Below, in pieces: positions 29,526-38,927 of a stretch of 64,000 nucleotides of DNA. How positions within the stretch are numbered: position 1 is the first letter of the stretch; the number at the start of each line of letters is the position of its first letter. The DNA lies in the NCBI GenBank assembly GCA_963750065.1, contig CAVVPK010000018.1, positions 1 through 64,000 of the forward strand, written 5' to 3'. The notes under the pieces were generated by a model. It saw only the letters and a program-made list of their open reading frames with translations. It was not told where the DNA came from and did no database searches. The stretch is from CAVSRC01 sp963750065 (lineage in GTDB: Bacteria; Pseudomonadota; Alphaproteobacteria; Rhizobiales; Kaistiaceae). Both the position numbers and the translations under genes were made by a program.

Positions 29526-30875
29526 TCAGCGCCCGTCGGGAGTCCTCAGCCCGAACCACTTGTCGCGGACCTTCTTGTAGTGGTCGGTGGCGTCGTAGCG
29601 TGCCACCCGCAGGCCAAGCAACTCCGCGCTCAGCTTGCCCACCGCCGAGAGCAGCGAATAGGCGGCAACGACGCGATCATGCTGCGCAGTCACCACGGCC
29701 AGCTTGGCGGTCAGCAGGTCCTGCTGGGCATTCAAGACGTCGAGCGTCGTGCTCTGGCCGACCTTGTGCTGCTCCTGTACCCCGGCCAGCACCAGCGTCT
29801 GCGCCTGCACCTGGGCGTCGGCGGCGCGGGCCTGGGCGCGGGCCGCGTCGAGCGAGCCCCAGGCGGAAATCACCGCCTGCCGCATGCCAGCAACGGCCAC
29901 GTCATGCAGTATGCGCTGCTGACCGAGGGATTCCTTGGCCTGCCGGACCTCGGAATCTGCGCCTGGCGTATAGATCGGCACGCTGACGCTGGCCATCAGG
30001 CTCGCGCTGTTCGTCGTTCTGGTAAGCCCGACGTCGGTGTCGGAATGGCTCAGCTTGCCGGTCAGTCCCACGCTCGGCAACAGCGCGCCCTCGGCCACAT
30101 TCACTTTGTAGGAGGCAACGTCGATGCCATAGGCGGCCTGAAGGATTGCCGGGTTGGAAGCGAGTCCGGTCGCCAGCGCCGTGTCGAGTGTCTTCGGCAA
30201 CATGGAATCGACCGGCTTGGCCGCGCCAAGGCTTTTGGGCCGGTGCCCAATAATCTGTTCATAAGTCGCGATGGCCGCGTTCAGGGTCGCGACTGCGGCG
30301 TCATAGGACGACTGGCCCGCGGCAAGCTTCGCCTGGGTCTGGGCAACGTCGGTCCTGGTGCCCTCGCCCACCTTCAGACGGTCGTTGGCGGCGTTGAGCT
30401 GCTGCTGCAGGAAATCGACGTTTTGCTTCTGCAGGTTGAGATTGGCCTGGGCTTTGACCAGATCCATGAAGGCGGTAACAGCCTTGAGCAAGGTGTCCTG
30501 TTCGGTCGAGCGCAATCCCTCGCGTCCGGCGAGCACGGCCGCCTCAGCCGCCTTCACGCCATTCTTGACCCGGAAGCCGGTGAAGAGCGGCTGGTCGACT
30601 TGAACCCCAACAGCCCGTGTATGGCTGGTGACACCGTTTGTGTCGGCGACGGTGGCGCTGCCCGTGCCGCTGACCGTCGGTCGGTAGCCACCGAGCGCCT
30701 GCGGGACGCCTTCATCGGTGGCGCGCAACCCCGCCCGCTGCGCATTGAGCGTCGGATTGTTGGCGTAGGCCGAGGCCAAAGCCTCAATCAGGGTCTCGGC
30801 ACGCGCCGGCGCCAGACCGAGTGAAACAGTGGCGATAACCGCAGTTATCGCCAGTCCCGAACGCAGGTACCGCAC
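29526..30875 (-). CDS. tolC: TolC-family outer-membrane efflux protein
   Basis: About 449 residues. After the signal peptide (RYLRSGLAITAVIATVSLGL, then APARA) the mature protein begins with ETLIEALASAYANNPTL, the typical TolC opening. It then shows two repeats of helix-strand-helix, with heptad-like coiled coils at QANLNLQKQNVDFLQQQLNA and VRQAKESLGQQRIL. It forms a trimeric tunnel through the outer membrane for efflux pumps or type I secretion. The start is uncertain: GTG at 30873-30875 places the signal peptide best, but the frame is open to 30923. It lies near an RND pump and adaptor, a likely partner set. Confidence 0.9.
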   Translation of the reverse strand: MRYLRSGLAITAVIATVSLGLAPARAETLIEALASAYANNPTLNAQRAGLRATDEGVPQALGGYRPTVSGTGSATVADTNGVTSHTRAVGVQVDQPLFTGFRVKNGVKAAEAAVLAGREGLRSTEQDTLLKAVTAFMDLVKAQANLNLQKQNVDFLQQQLNAANDRLKVGEGTRTDVAQTQAKLAAGQSSYDAAVATLNAAIATYEQIIGHRPKSLGAAKPVDSMLPKTLDTALATGLASNPAILQAAYGIDVASYKVNVAEGALLPSVGLTGKLSHSDTDVGLTRTTNSASLMASVSVPIYTPGADSEVRQAKESLGQQRILHDVAVAGMRQAVISAWGSLDAARAQARAADAQVQAQTLVLAGVQEQHKVGQSTTLDVLNAQQDLLTAKLAVVTAQHDRVVAAYSLLSAVGKLSAELLGLRVARYDATDHYKKVRDKWFGLRTPDGR

Positions 30876-31026
30876 CGTCAAAACCCCACTCGCCACATGG
30901 TGGCTCACCCTACACCAACCCACTCTAGCCGCCTGTCAGGCGCGGTCAAATACTCATCCCGCCACAGGCAACGGTTTCCCGACGGTGCGGCCCCGATACA
31001 ACAGGGGCCGATCACCCCCTCAGGAC

Positions 31027-31698
31027 CTAGAAAACAAAGGCTTTCTGCCTCCGAAAACCCGGCAACGGCTGCACGTCGGCGTCAAACGCAACCCGACTGC
31101 CGATGTCGCCGCCGCTGCGCCGGAAGACGGTTGCCGCGGCCGACCGCCCGTAGCCGACCACCGCCACCAGCCGGCCGCCGTCCTTCAACTGGTCGAGCAA
31201 AGCCGCGGGGACCACTTCGACGGCGCCTTCGACGAAGATCACGTCGTAGGGCGCCTCGGATGGATAGCCGGCCTCGAGCGGACCGGTGACCACGGCGACA
31301 TTATCGACTTCGAGCTCGGTGAGTGTCTCGGAGGCCTGCCCGGCCAGCTCCGCGTCCTGTTCCAGCGCGACGACCGCATTGGCCAGCCGCGCCAGCACCG
31401 CCGCGGCGTAGCCGGTGCCGCAGCCGACGACGAGCACGAAATCCGCCTTGCCGACTTCGGCCAGTTGAATCAGCCGGGCCAGCGGTGCCGGTTCCATCAT
31501 GTAACGCCGCGGACCGTCCGCTCCGGCCGCCGTGACGAGCAGATCGCTGTCGATATAGGCCAGCGCCCGGCCTGCCGGCGGCAAGAACCGCTCGCGCGGC
31601 ACCGCGCTCATGGCGGCAAGTACGTCGTAATCGGTGACGTTCTGCGTGCGAAGCTGGTTGTCCACCATCTTCGTCCGTTGAGCGGTGAAATCGTCCAT
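31027..31698 (-). CDS. pcm: protein-L-isoaspartate O-methyltransferase
   Basis: A 223-residue SAM-dependent enzyme that repairs isoaspartyl residues. The N-terminal MVDNQLRTQNVTDYDVLAAM and the SAM-binding VLVVGCGTGYAAAVLARL are the family signatures; VPRERFLP follows the usual spacing. It sits directly upstream of tolC on the same strand, an arrangement common in rhizobia. The start at 31696-31698 gives MDDFTAQRTKMVDNQ and no better alternative was seen. Confidence 0.93.
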   Translation of the reverse strand: MDDFTAQRTKMVDNQLRTQNVTDYDVLAAMSAVPRERFLPPAGRALAYIDSDLLVTAAGADGPRRYMMEPAPLARLIQLAEVGKADFVLVVGCGTGYAAAVLARLANAVVALEQDAELAGQASETLTELEVDNVAVVTGPLEAGYPSEAPYDVIFVEGAVEVVPAALLDQLKDGGRLVAVVGYGRSAAATVFRRSGGDIGSRVAFDADVQPLPGFRRQKAFVF

Positions 31699-31781
31699 GG
31701 TCAGCCCTCGCCTGGCCGTTCGCTAATACCACGGGCGCCATCAGTGATAAGCATTGGCTTGCTCACCATGGCGCCCACTGA

Positions 31782-34700
31782 TCACTCTGCCGGCGCCGGA
31801 TGGGAGGGCGCAAGCGTGGCGGTGTCGCGGCTGCCGTCGACGGGCCGCGTGCGCGACGACAGGAAGGTGTAGAACATCGGCACGACGAAGAGCGTGAAGA
31901 CAGTGCCGATCGACATGCCCGTGGCGATCACCAGGCCCATCGAGAAGCGTGCCTTGGCGCCGGCGCCCGACGACAGCAGCAGCGGCATGACGCCGAGAAC
32001 CATGGCGAAGGTCGTCATCAGGATCGGGCGCAGACGGATGCGGGCCGCCTCGATGATGGCGGCGCGGCGGTCGAGACCGCGCAACTCGCGCTGCTGGTTG
32101 GCGAACTGTACCATCAGGATGCCGTGCTTGGTGATCAGGCCGATCAAGGTGATCAGCCCGACCTCGGTGTAGATATTGATGGTGGCCAGGCCGAGGTTGA
32201 GGAACACCAGCGCACCGAACAACGACAGCGGCACCGCCATCATGATGATGAGCGGATCACGGAAGCTCTCGAACGTCGCCGCCAACACGAGATAGATGAC
32301 GATGACCGCCAGTCCGAAGGCGATCAGCAGGGTGTTGCCGGCCTCGATCTCGGTTCGCGACTGGCCGGCGTACTGGATGAAATAGCCCTCCGGCAGCATT
32401 TGGGCGGCAATGTCCTGCAGGGTCTTCAAGCCGTCGCCGGTGGTCACGCCCGGCCTTGGCAGGGCGGATAGCGTCGCCGAATTAAGCTGGTTGAATTGCT
32501 CGACCGCCGGCGCCGAGGCCAGCGTCTTGATGGTCACCACCGAGGACAGCGGGACCATTGCACCGGCCTGATTGCGCACGAAGAACTTGGTCAGGTCCTC
32601 GGGATTGAAGCGGTAGCGCTGCGGCACCTGCGGGATGATGTCGTAGGCGCGCTCGTCGCGCGAGAATTTCGCGACGCTGTTGCCGCCGACCATCAGGGTG
32701 AGCGTATTGGCGATGTCCGCGACCGATACGCCGAGAGCTGCCGCGCGCTGGCGGTCGATGAGCACCTGCGCCTGCGGCTTGTCGAAGGCGAGCGAATCCT
32801 GAACAACGATGAACTTGCCGGACGCCATCGCCTTCTTTTTGATCGCCTCGGCCTGTTCGTAGACTTGGTCCGCCGAATTGGTCGACTGGATGACGAAGGA
32901 GATCGGCAGGCCACCGCCAGTGCCGGGCAGCGACGGCACGGCGAAAACGAAAGCCTGCAGGCCGGCGATCTTGGCGAGGCGCGGCTGGATCTCCTGCTGC
33001 ACCTGTGCCTGGCTGCGGCTGCGGTCGCCCCACGGCTTCAGCACCCAGGCCGCGAAGCCGGAATTGGCCGACCCGGCGCCGGCGACGGAGAAGCGCGTCG
33101 CCACCTCGGGGATGTCCTTCGTATGCCTGTCGATCTCGTTGAGGAACAGTGAGGTGTAGTCAATGGTGGCGTATTGCGGCCCGCTGATCACCGAAAACAG
33201 CGCGCCCTGATCTTCCTCGGGGGCGAGCTCGGTCGAGGTATGGGTAAAAAGGTAGCCAGTGGTGGCGATCAGCACGGCCACGATCAGCAGCGTTATCGGG
33301 CGCAGATTCAGCGAGCCGCGCAGGCGGCGCTCGTACCAGTCGCCCACCGCATCGAAGCTGCGGTCGACAATGTGCGCAAAGCGGCCGCTGGTGCTGGTCA
33401 GCATCCGTGCCGACATCATTGGCGAGACGGTCAGCGCGGTGATGCCCGATATGGCCACGGCGCCGGCAAGGGTGAGCGCGAATTCCCGGAACAACGATCC
33501 GGTGACGCCGGTGGTGAAGCCGATCGGCGCGAACACAGCGGTCAGCGTGATCGTCATGGCGACCACGGCCGTAGTGATCTCGCGCATGCTCTCGATCGCG
33601 GCCTGTAGCGGGGGATGGCCTTCCTCGATGTGGCGATGGATGTTTTCCACGACCACGATGGCGTCGTCGACCACCAGGCCGATGGCGAGAACCATGGCGA
33701 GCAGGGTGAGCGTGTTGAGCGAATAGCCGGCCGCCCACATCAGGAACGAGACACCGATCAGCGACAGCGGGATGGTGACGATAGGGATGACCACGGCGCG
33801 GAACGAGCCGAGGAACAGCAGGATCACCAGCACGACGATGGCCGATGCTTCGCCAATGGTCTTGATCACCTCCGCGATCGAAGCGCTGATCGCCTCGGTC
33901 GAGTCATAGAGCAGCGTGAGCTGCATTCCCTCCGGGAGGTCTTTCTGGATAGCCGCAAGCTCCTTGCGAGCACCGGCGGCAATGTCGATCGGGTTGGCCC
34001 CCGGCGCCCCCATGATACCGAGGAAGACGCCGTCCTGACCGTTGAAGCGAACATGCACGTCGGTTGACGCGGCCGCTAGCTCGATGCGCGCCACATCGCG
34101 CAGGCGGACGACGTCTTCCCCAGTGCCGCGCACCGGAAGCTCGCCGAAGGTCTGCGGATCCTGAAGCGTGGTCTTGGCATCGATCGAATAGGCGTAATAC
34201 TGGTTCTGGGTGCTGCCCGGCGCGGAGAGAAAGTTGGCGCTCTTGATCGCGGCGAGGATGTCGGTGGCAGTTACCTTGCGCGCCGCCATCGCCACCGGAT
34301 CGATCCACACGCGCATGGCGAATTCCTGGGCGCCGAGGATCTGGGCATCGGCAACGCCCGGCACGGTAGCAAAGCGCGGCTGGATCACCCGCGTCAGATA
34401 TTCGGTCAGCTGCTGCGGGTTCATGTTGTCGCTGCGTGCAGCCATGTACATAAGCGCGAACGAGAAGCCGGTACCCTTCTGGATGACCGGATCTTTGGCG
34501 TCCGACGGCAATTGGCCGCGCACCTGTTGAACCTTGGCGATGACCTCGGTCAGCGACTTGTCCGGGTTGGCGTTCAACTGCATGTGGACCGAAACAGTCG
34601 AAGAGCTGAGCGCACTGCTCGACGTGACGTAGTCCACGCCCTCGGCCGACGACACCGCCTTTTCGATGGTCGAGGTGATGAAGCCCTGGATGACGTCGGC

Positions 34701-34865
34701 GCTGGCGCCGGGATAGACCGTGGTGACGGTGATCACCGTCTCGTCGACCTTCGGAAACTGCCGGATCGACATGGAGGTGATGCCCTGCGCGCCGAGCAGC
34801 AGGATCAGGAGAGCAAAGACAGTCGAAAGGACCGGCCTGCGAATGAAGCGTTCGGAGAAGCCCAT
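31782..34865 (-). CDS. RND efflux transporter permease (HAE1 family)
   Basis: A 1027-residue inner-membrane proton/drug antiporter of the AcrB type. The start MGFSERFIRRPVLSTVFALLI is typical. The proton-relay pair lies in VVDDAIVVVENIHRHIEEG in helix 4, and two large periplasmic loops separate helices 1-2 and 7-8. It begins 2 bases after the adaptor gene ends, so the two are one operon. The substrate cannot be told from sequence. Control by the divergent TetR gene is likely. Confidence 0.95.
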   Translation of the reverse strand: MGFSERFIRRPVLSTVFALLILLLGAQGITSMSIRQFPKVDETVITVTTVYPGASADVIQGFITSTIEKAVSSAEGVDYVTSSSALSSSTVSVHMQLNANPDKSLTEVIAKVQQVRGQLPSDAKDPVIQKGTGFSFALMYMAARSDNMNPQQLTEYLTRVIQPRFATVPGVADAQILGAQEFAMRVWIDPVAMAARKVTATDILAAIKSANFLSAPGSTQNQYYAYSIDAKTTLQDPQTFGELPVRGTGEDVVRLRDVARIELAAASTDVHVRFNGQDGVFLGIMGAPGANPIDIAAGARKELAAIQKDLPEGMQLTLLYDSTEAISASIAEVIKTIGEASAIVVLVILLFLGSFRAVVIPIVTIPLSLIGVSFLMWAAGYSLNTLTLLAMVLAIGLVVDDAIVVVENIHRHIEEGHPPLQAAIESMREITTAVVAMTITLTAVFAPIGFTTGVTGSLFREFALTLAGAVAISGITALTVSPMMSARMLTSTSGRFAHIVDRSFDAVGDWYERRLRGSLNLRPITLLIVAVLIATTGYLFTHTSTELAPEEDQGALFSVISGPQYATIDYTSLFLNEIDRHTKDIPEVATRFSVAGAGSANSGFAAWVLKPWGDRSRSQAQVQQEIQPRLAKIAGLQAFVFAVPSLPGTGGGLPISFVIQSTNSADQVYEQAEAIKKKAMASGKFIVVQDSLAFDKPQAQVLIDRQRAAALGVSVADIANTLTLMVGGNSVAKFSRDERAYDIIPQVPQRYRFNPEDLTKFFVRNQAGAMVPLSSVVTIKTLASAPAVEQFNQLNSATLSALPRPGVTTGDGLKTLQDIAAQMLPEGYFIQYAGQSRTEIEAGNTLLIAFGLAVIVIYLVLAATFESFRDPLIIMMAVPLSLFGALVFLNLGLATINIYTEVGLITLIGLITKHGILMVQFANQQRELRGLDRRAAIIEAARIRLRPILMTTFAMVLGVMPLLLSSGAGAKARFSMGLVIATGMSIGTVFTLFVVPMFYTFLSSRTRPVDGSRDTATLAPSHPAPAE

Positions 34866-34867
34866 TC

Positions 34868-36040
34868 CTAGCCGCCCGAGGCAGAACCCGGCGTCGCCGG
34901 GTTGACGCTGTTGTCGATCGCAACCGGGCTGCCGTTGGACAGTTTGTTCTGGCCCGAGGTAACGATCTGCATGCCGGGCTCAACGCCCTTGGTGATCTCG
35001 ATATCGGTGCCCGATCGGCGGCCGGTTTCGACGAAAATCTGCTTCGCCTGCAGCTTGGGAGCGGCTGCCTTTCCGGTGTCGGCGGCCGGCGCTTTGGCGG
35101 CGGCTCCACCCTCCTTCGCCGGCGGCGCGTCGACCACCTGGTAGACATAGCTGCCGTAGAGGCTGATCACCACCGCGGTCTGCGGCACCGCGACGACGTT
35201 CTGTTCCTCCGGCAGATGCACCCGCACGCGGGCAAACTGTCCGGGGCGCAGCGTACCGTTGGAATTGTCCACGACCGCCTGCACCGAGACCAGCCGCGAG
35301 GTCGCATCGATCTTCGGGTCGATGCCGGTGATGGCACCGTTGAAGTCGAGGTGGTCCTGGCTGAGGCCGAGGCTCACCCGCTGACCGAGCGATATCTGCG
35401 GCAGGGCCTGCTCCGGCACGGTGAAATCGACCCGCATCCGGGTAAGGTCCTGAAGGGTCGCGATCGCCGTGCCGGCGGGGATGAACTGACCGGGATCGAT
35501 CTTGGGTATGCCGACGGTGCCGGTGAATGGCGCCTTGATCGCCTTCTGGGCGAGCGTCGCCTCGATCTGCGCCAGGGCGCCTTGCGCCTGATCGAGCTTG
35601 TTCTGCGCCGCCTGCAGGTCAGCCGTGGTGGCGATATTGCTGTTGAAAAGCTGCCGCGTCCGGGTCAGCGCATCTTCGCTGACGGCAACGCTCGACCGCG
35701 CTGCCATCAGGCCGGCGCGCTCGACCGAATCATCGAGCTGCACCAGGACCTGCCCCTTCTGCACGGTGGCGTTGGCCTCGAAATTGATCTTGCGGACGAC
35801 GCCGCCAACCTGGCCGGCGACATCGACGCCGTTTGCCGCGGTGACGGTGCCCACCGCGTCAATGCCGGGCGTCCAGTGCTGCGGCTTCACATCGGTCGTC
35901 GACACGGTGACGGTCGGCACGGGGAAATGCGCAAAATACTGCGCGATCATCCCCTGCTTGAAGACGTTGAACCAGATCAGCGCGCCGCATACGAGAACCA
36001 CGACGACAAGGATGATTCCGCCGACAAGAAAGCGTTTCAT
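34868..36040 (-). CDS. RND efflux periplasmic adaptor (membrane fusion protein)
   Basis: A 390-residue adaptor with an N-terminal membrane anchor (FLVGGIILVVVVLVCGALIW). The lipoyl halves and hairpin follow: GQVGGVVRKINFEANATVQ, a coiled coil around residues 100-160, KAPFTGTVGIPKIDPGQF, then beta-barrel segments. It links the RND pump to a TolC channel. The proline and alanine-rich insert near residue 310 (EGGAAAKAPAADTGKAAAP) is a low-complexity loop. The ATG at 36038-36040 is chosen since the anchor begins there. Confidence 0.94.
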   Translation of the reverse strand: MKRFLVGGIILVVVVLVCGALIWFNVFKQGMIAQYFAHFPVPTVTVSTTDVKPQHWTPGIDAVGTVTAANGVDVAGQVGGVVRKINFEANATVQKGQVLVQLDDSVERAGLMAARSSVAVSEDALTRTRQLFNSNIATTADLQAAQNKLDQAQGALAQIEATLAQKAIKAPFTGTVGIPKIDPGQFIPAGTAIATLQDLTRMRVDFTVPEQALPQISLGQRVSLGLSQDHLDFNGAITGIDPKIDATSRLVSVQAVVDNSNGTLRPGQFARVRVHLPEEQNVVAVPQTAVVISLYGSYVYQVVDAPPAKEGGAAAKAPAADTGKAAAPKLQAKQIFVETGRRSGTDIEITKGVEPGMQIVTSGQNKLSNGSPVAIDNSVNPATPGSASGG

Positions 36041-36106
36041 TGAATTTCCGCGAAAAGGCCGGCCCGCCGCAGGCTCCGGCACCTTGCTGAACTCCAGGGT
36101 TTACTG

Positions 36107-36122
36107 TACCGTCCAGACGGTA
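36107..36122. promoter_or_regulatory. perfect 7-2-7 palindrome, candidate TetR operator
   Basis: TACCGTCCAGACGGTA is a perfect inverted repeat in the 123-base gap between the divergent RND operon and the tetR gene. The outer flanks (TTTAC on the left, GTAAA on the right) extend the symmetry in part. Size and place fit a TetR-type operator controlling both directions. Confidence 0.65.
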
Positions 36123-36163
36123 AAGTCAATCCCTTTGCCCCAGTGCGTGGCGCATGAGCGCAT

Positions 36164-36793
36164 ATGCCTACTGACACGATTCAAAACAGTCGAGCGACAG
36201 GTGGCAAGCCGGCTGCCGCTGCAACGCAGGCATCTTCCAGCGCCGAGACCCGCGCGCATATTCTGGCCGCTGCCGCCGATCTGGCCAAGGAAAAAGGGGC
36301 GGCGCATATCTCTCTGGAAGCCATCGCAAAGCGGGCCGGCATCTCAAAGGGCGGCCTGCTTTATCACTTTCCGCGCAAGGACGCACTCATCCGAGCCCTC
36401 GTCGAACTGCATCTCGAGGAAGTCGATGCCGCGCTCGCCAGCGCCGAAGCGAAGACGGGCGCACAGCGCAGCAACGCGGTCGCCCGCGCCTTCGTGGAAC
36501 TCAATCGCGCGAAGGTCTGCGCGCACAGAGGCCAGCACGACGGCATCCTGCTGGCGCTTGCCGAGAATCCGCACCTCCTCGACCCAGTGCGCGCACATGC
36601 CAAGCGGGTGGTGGAGCGCGTCCGCCGCACCGCGGCTGACCGGGAATTGTCGCTGATCGCGCTGCTGGTGATTGAAGGCATGCGCTCGAGCGACCTGTTC
36701 GACATGAACCAGTTCACCGCGGAGGAGTGCGCCGCGGTGCTGGAACGCGTGCTCGCCTTGCTGGGCGACAGCGAGGAAAGCGGGACCGCCTGA
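36164..36793 (+). CDS. TetR-family transcriptional regulator
   Basis: A 209-residue regulator with an N-terminal helix-turn-helix at about residues 28-75 (ILAAAADLAKEKGAAHISLE, then AIAKRAGISKGGLLYHFPRK). It also has the TetR C-terminal domain of the type in which L-YHFPRK-ALI is followed by a helical bundle. It is divergent from the RND pump operon and separated from it by a palindrome, so it is probably the local repressor, relieved by a pump substrate. That is inference from arrangement. The start gives MPTDTIQNS; no strong ribosome site is seen. Confidence 0.92.
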   Translation: MPTDTIQNSRATGGKPAAAATQASSSAETRAHILAAAADLAKEKGAAHISLEAIAKRAGISKGGLLYHFPRKDALIRALVELHLEEVDAALASAEAKTGAQRSNAVARAFVELNRAKVCAHRGQHDGILLALAENPHLLDPVRAHAKRVVERVRRTAADRELSLIALLVIEGMRSSDLFDMNQFTAEECAAVLERVLALLGDSEESGTA

Positions 36794-37020
36794 GCGAAAT
36801 TTGCCCCCGTGCGCGCCGCCGGTGGTAGAAGCCTCAGCGCACATTTCGCGTCTACTCCCCGGCCCTCGGGCCACCCACCGGTCGCCATCGTCCGTGACTA
36901 TTGAGCTAGCGCAAGGCGCCGGTTTTTGCCGCGATCATCAAGGCGCTGATGCCCGTGACACCGCCGCAAGGGGCGCCGGGCGAGCGGGGCGACGCCCGTT
37001 GCAATCGATTGAGGTCATCC

Positions 37021-38748
37021 ATGCCCTGGTATCGCGGTCTGGTGGTGGTTCTGCTGTCGCTGCTGGTCGGCGCCCCTGCGACACTGGCCTGGGCCGACTC
37101 TCCGGCAGGCCCGGGAGATATTCTGGTGGTCGCCGGATCGATCACCAATGCCCAAGGCAAGGGGATCAAGGACGCCCAGCCGGACTTTTTCGTCGATGGC
37201 GCGCCGCTGACCCTGGCAACGCCCCCATCCACGGACAGCAACGGCACCTTCGAGACGCAGCTTGAGCTGCCGGCGGGCACCCTCCCCGCGGCGCGGATCG
37301 AGATGAGCGTCGCGCGGCCTTCCTACAAGACCTCGCCACGCATTGCCGTCAGCCAGATCCACCAGGAGCAGACCGACGGCGCCGGCCAGGTCCACTACAT
37401 CGCCCATGTAGCGGCGACCCTGCAGCGAACCGTCTCCCCAGGGCTGTGGATCGCCACCGCCGTCCTGGCGGCGGTGTACGGCTTCATCGCCTTCGAGCTG
37501 ATGCACCGCACGCTGGCAGCGCTCGTCGGAGCCTCCCTAATGCTGTTCGTCAGCTACACGCTCGGCACCTTCTACCCCGGCTTCCACATCCTCACTTTCG
37601 ACGACGCCATGCGCGCCATCGACGGCAACGTGATCTTCCTGCTCCTGGCCATGATGATCATCGTCGGGGTGCTCAAACGCACCGGCGTGTTCCAGTGGAT
37701 GGCCTACAAGTCGTTCCAGCTTGCCCGCGGCAGCATCTACACCCTGGCAGTGCTGCTGATGGTGATCACCGCCGTCACCTCGGCCTTCCTCGACAACGTC
37801 ACCACCATGCTGCTGATCATCCCGGTGACCATCGAGATCGCCCTGGCGCTCGGCATCAACCCGCTGACCCTGCTGCTGCCTGAGGTGTTCGCCTCCAATA
37901 TCGGGGGCACCGCAACGCTCATCGGCGACCCGCCGAACATCATGATCGGCTCCTATGCCGGGCTGACCTTCACCGACTTCATCACCCACCTGACGGCGAT
38001 CAACATCATCGGCCTGGCGGTGGCGGCGGCCTATTTCCTGGTCTGGTTCCGCAAGGACTATCACGCCGCCAAGGTGGCCGATGTGCCGGCCATGGTGGCG
38101 CGGTTGCGCGAGGAGTACCGCATCACCGACCCGGTGCTGCTGATGAAGGCCGGCGGGGTGCTGATCTTCACCATCTTTCTGTTCGTCATGCACGGCAGCC
38201 TGCACATGGAGCCCAGCATCGCCGCCCTGGCGGGGGCTTCGCTGCTTCTGGTGATCAGCGGCGTGCACATCGTCGAGATGGTGGAGAAGGAGGTGGAGTG
38301 GCCCACCCTCGTCTTCTTCATGATGCTGTTCATCGTCGTGGCCGGCGCCGAGCAGACCGGGCTGATCCAGATCATCGCCGACTGGGTGCGCAGCGCCTCC
38401 GAGGGCTCGCCCTTGCTGGCGGTGCTGATCGTGCTGTGGGTGTCGGCGATCCTGTCGGCGATCATCGACAACATCCCCTTCACCGCCACCATGCTGCCCA
38501 TCGTCGCCTACCTGACCAACACGATCCCGGGCATCAACCACACGGTGTTGTGGTGGGCGCTGTCGCTGGGCGCGTGTCTCGGCGGCAACGGCACCCTGAT
38601 CGGCGCCAGCGCCAACGTGGTGACCGCCGGCATGGCGGAAAAGGCGGGCTATCCGATCAGCTTCAACCACTACATGAAGGTGGCATTCGTCCCCATGCTG
38701 ATCACCGTCAGCCTCGCCATGGTGTGGCTCATCTTCCTGGAAATGTGA
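37021..38748 (+). CDS. ArsB/NhaD-type (ion transporter superfamily) permease with N-terminal exported domain
   Basis: A 575-residue membrane protein. The C-terminal 430 residues carry about eleven hydrophobic helices and the hallmark repeat of this superfamily: FLDNVTTMLLIIPVTIE and NIGGTATLIGDPPNIMIGS, then SAIIDNIPFTATMLP and LGGNGTLIGASANVV. Before them lies a signal-like helix (residues 5-27) and an extracytoplasmic domain of about 110 residues with a carboxypeptidase-regulatory-like look (GSITNAQGKGIKDAQPDFFV). Similar layouts occur in the citrate/arsenite/sodium permease group; the ion is not predictable. The ATG at 37021 was preferred over the upstream ATG at 36949, since it begins the signal segment. 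Confidence 0.85.
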   Translation: MPWYRGLVVVLLSLLVGAPATLAWADSPAGPGDILVVAGSITNAQGKGIKDAQPDFFVDGAPLTLATPPSTDSNGTFETQLELPAGTLPAARIEMSVARPSYKTSPRIAVSQIHQEQTDGAGQVHYIAHVAATLQRTVSPGLWIATAVLAAVYGFIAFELMHRTLAALVGASLMLFVSYTLGTFYPGFHILTFDDAMRAIDGNVIFLLLAMMIIVGVLKRTGVFQWMAYKSFQLARGSIYTLAVLLMVITAVTSAFLDNVTTMLLIIPVTIEIALALGINPLTLLLPEVFASNIGGTATLIGDPPNIMIGSYAGLTFTDFITHLTAINIIGLAVAAAYFLVWFRKDYHAAKVADVPAMVARLREEYRITDPVLLMKAGGVLIFTIFLFVMHGSLHMEPSIAALAGASLLLVISGVHIVEMVEKEVEWPTLVFFMMLFIVVAGAEQTGLIQIIADWVRSASEGSPLLAVLIVLWVSAILSAIIDNIPFTATMLPIVAYLTNTIPGINHTVLWWALSLGACLGGNGTLIGASANVVTAGMAEKAGYPISFNHYMKVAFVPMLITVSLAMVWLIFLEM

Positions 38749-38839
38749 CAAGACGGACTATTAGCGAAGAAAACGGTACGAACGACGGCAACGCTTGACA
38801 CATGGCAGGGGAGCCACCTATCCCCTGCCGACGCTGATT

Positions 38840-38913
38840 GGCCTCGTGGCAGAGCGGCCATGCACAGGACTGCAAATCCTGCTACCCCGGTTCGACTCCG
38901 GGCGAGGCCTCCA
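38840..38913 (+). tRNA. tRNA-Cys (anticodon GCA)
   Basis: Acceptor GGCCTCG pairs with CGAGGCC, anticodon loop CTGCAAA lies between CAGGA and TCCTG, and the discriminator T with CCA (38911-38913) is typical of tRNA-Cys. Confidence 0.95.
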
Positions 38914-38927
38914 GCGGCCGCCGGCGT

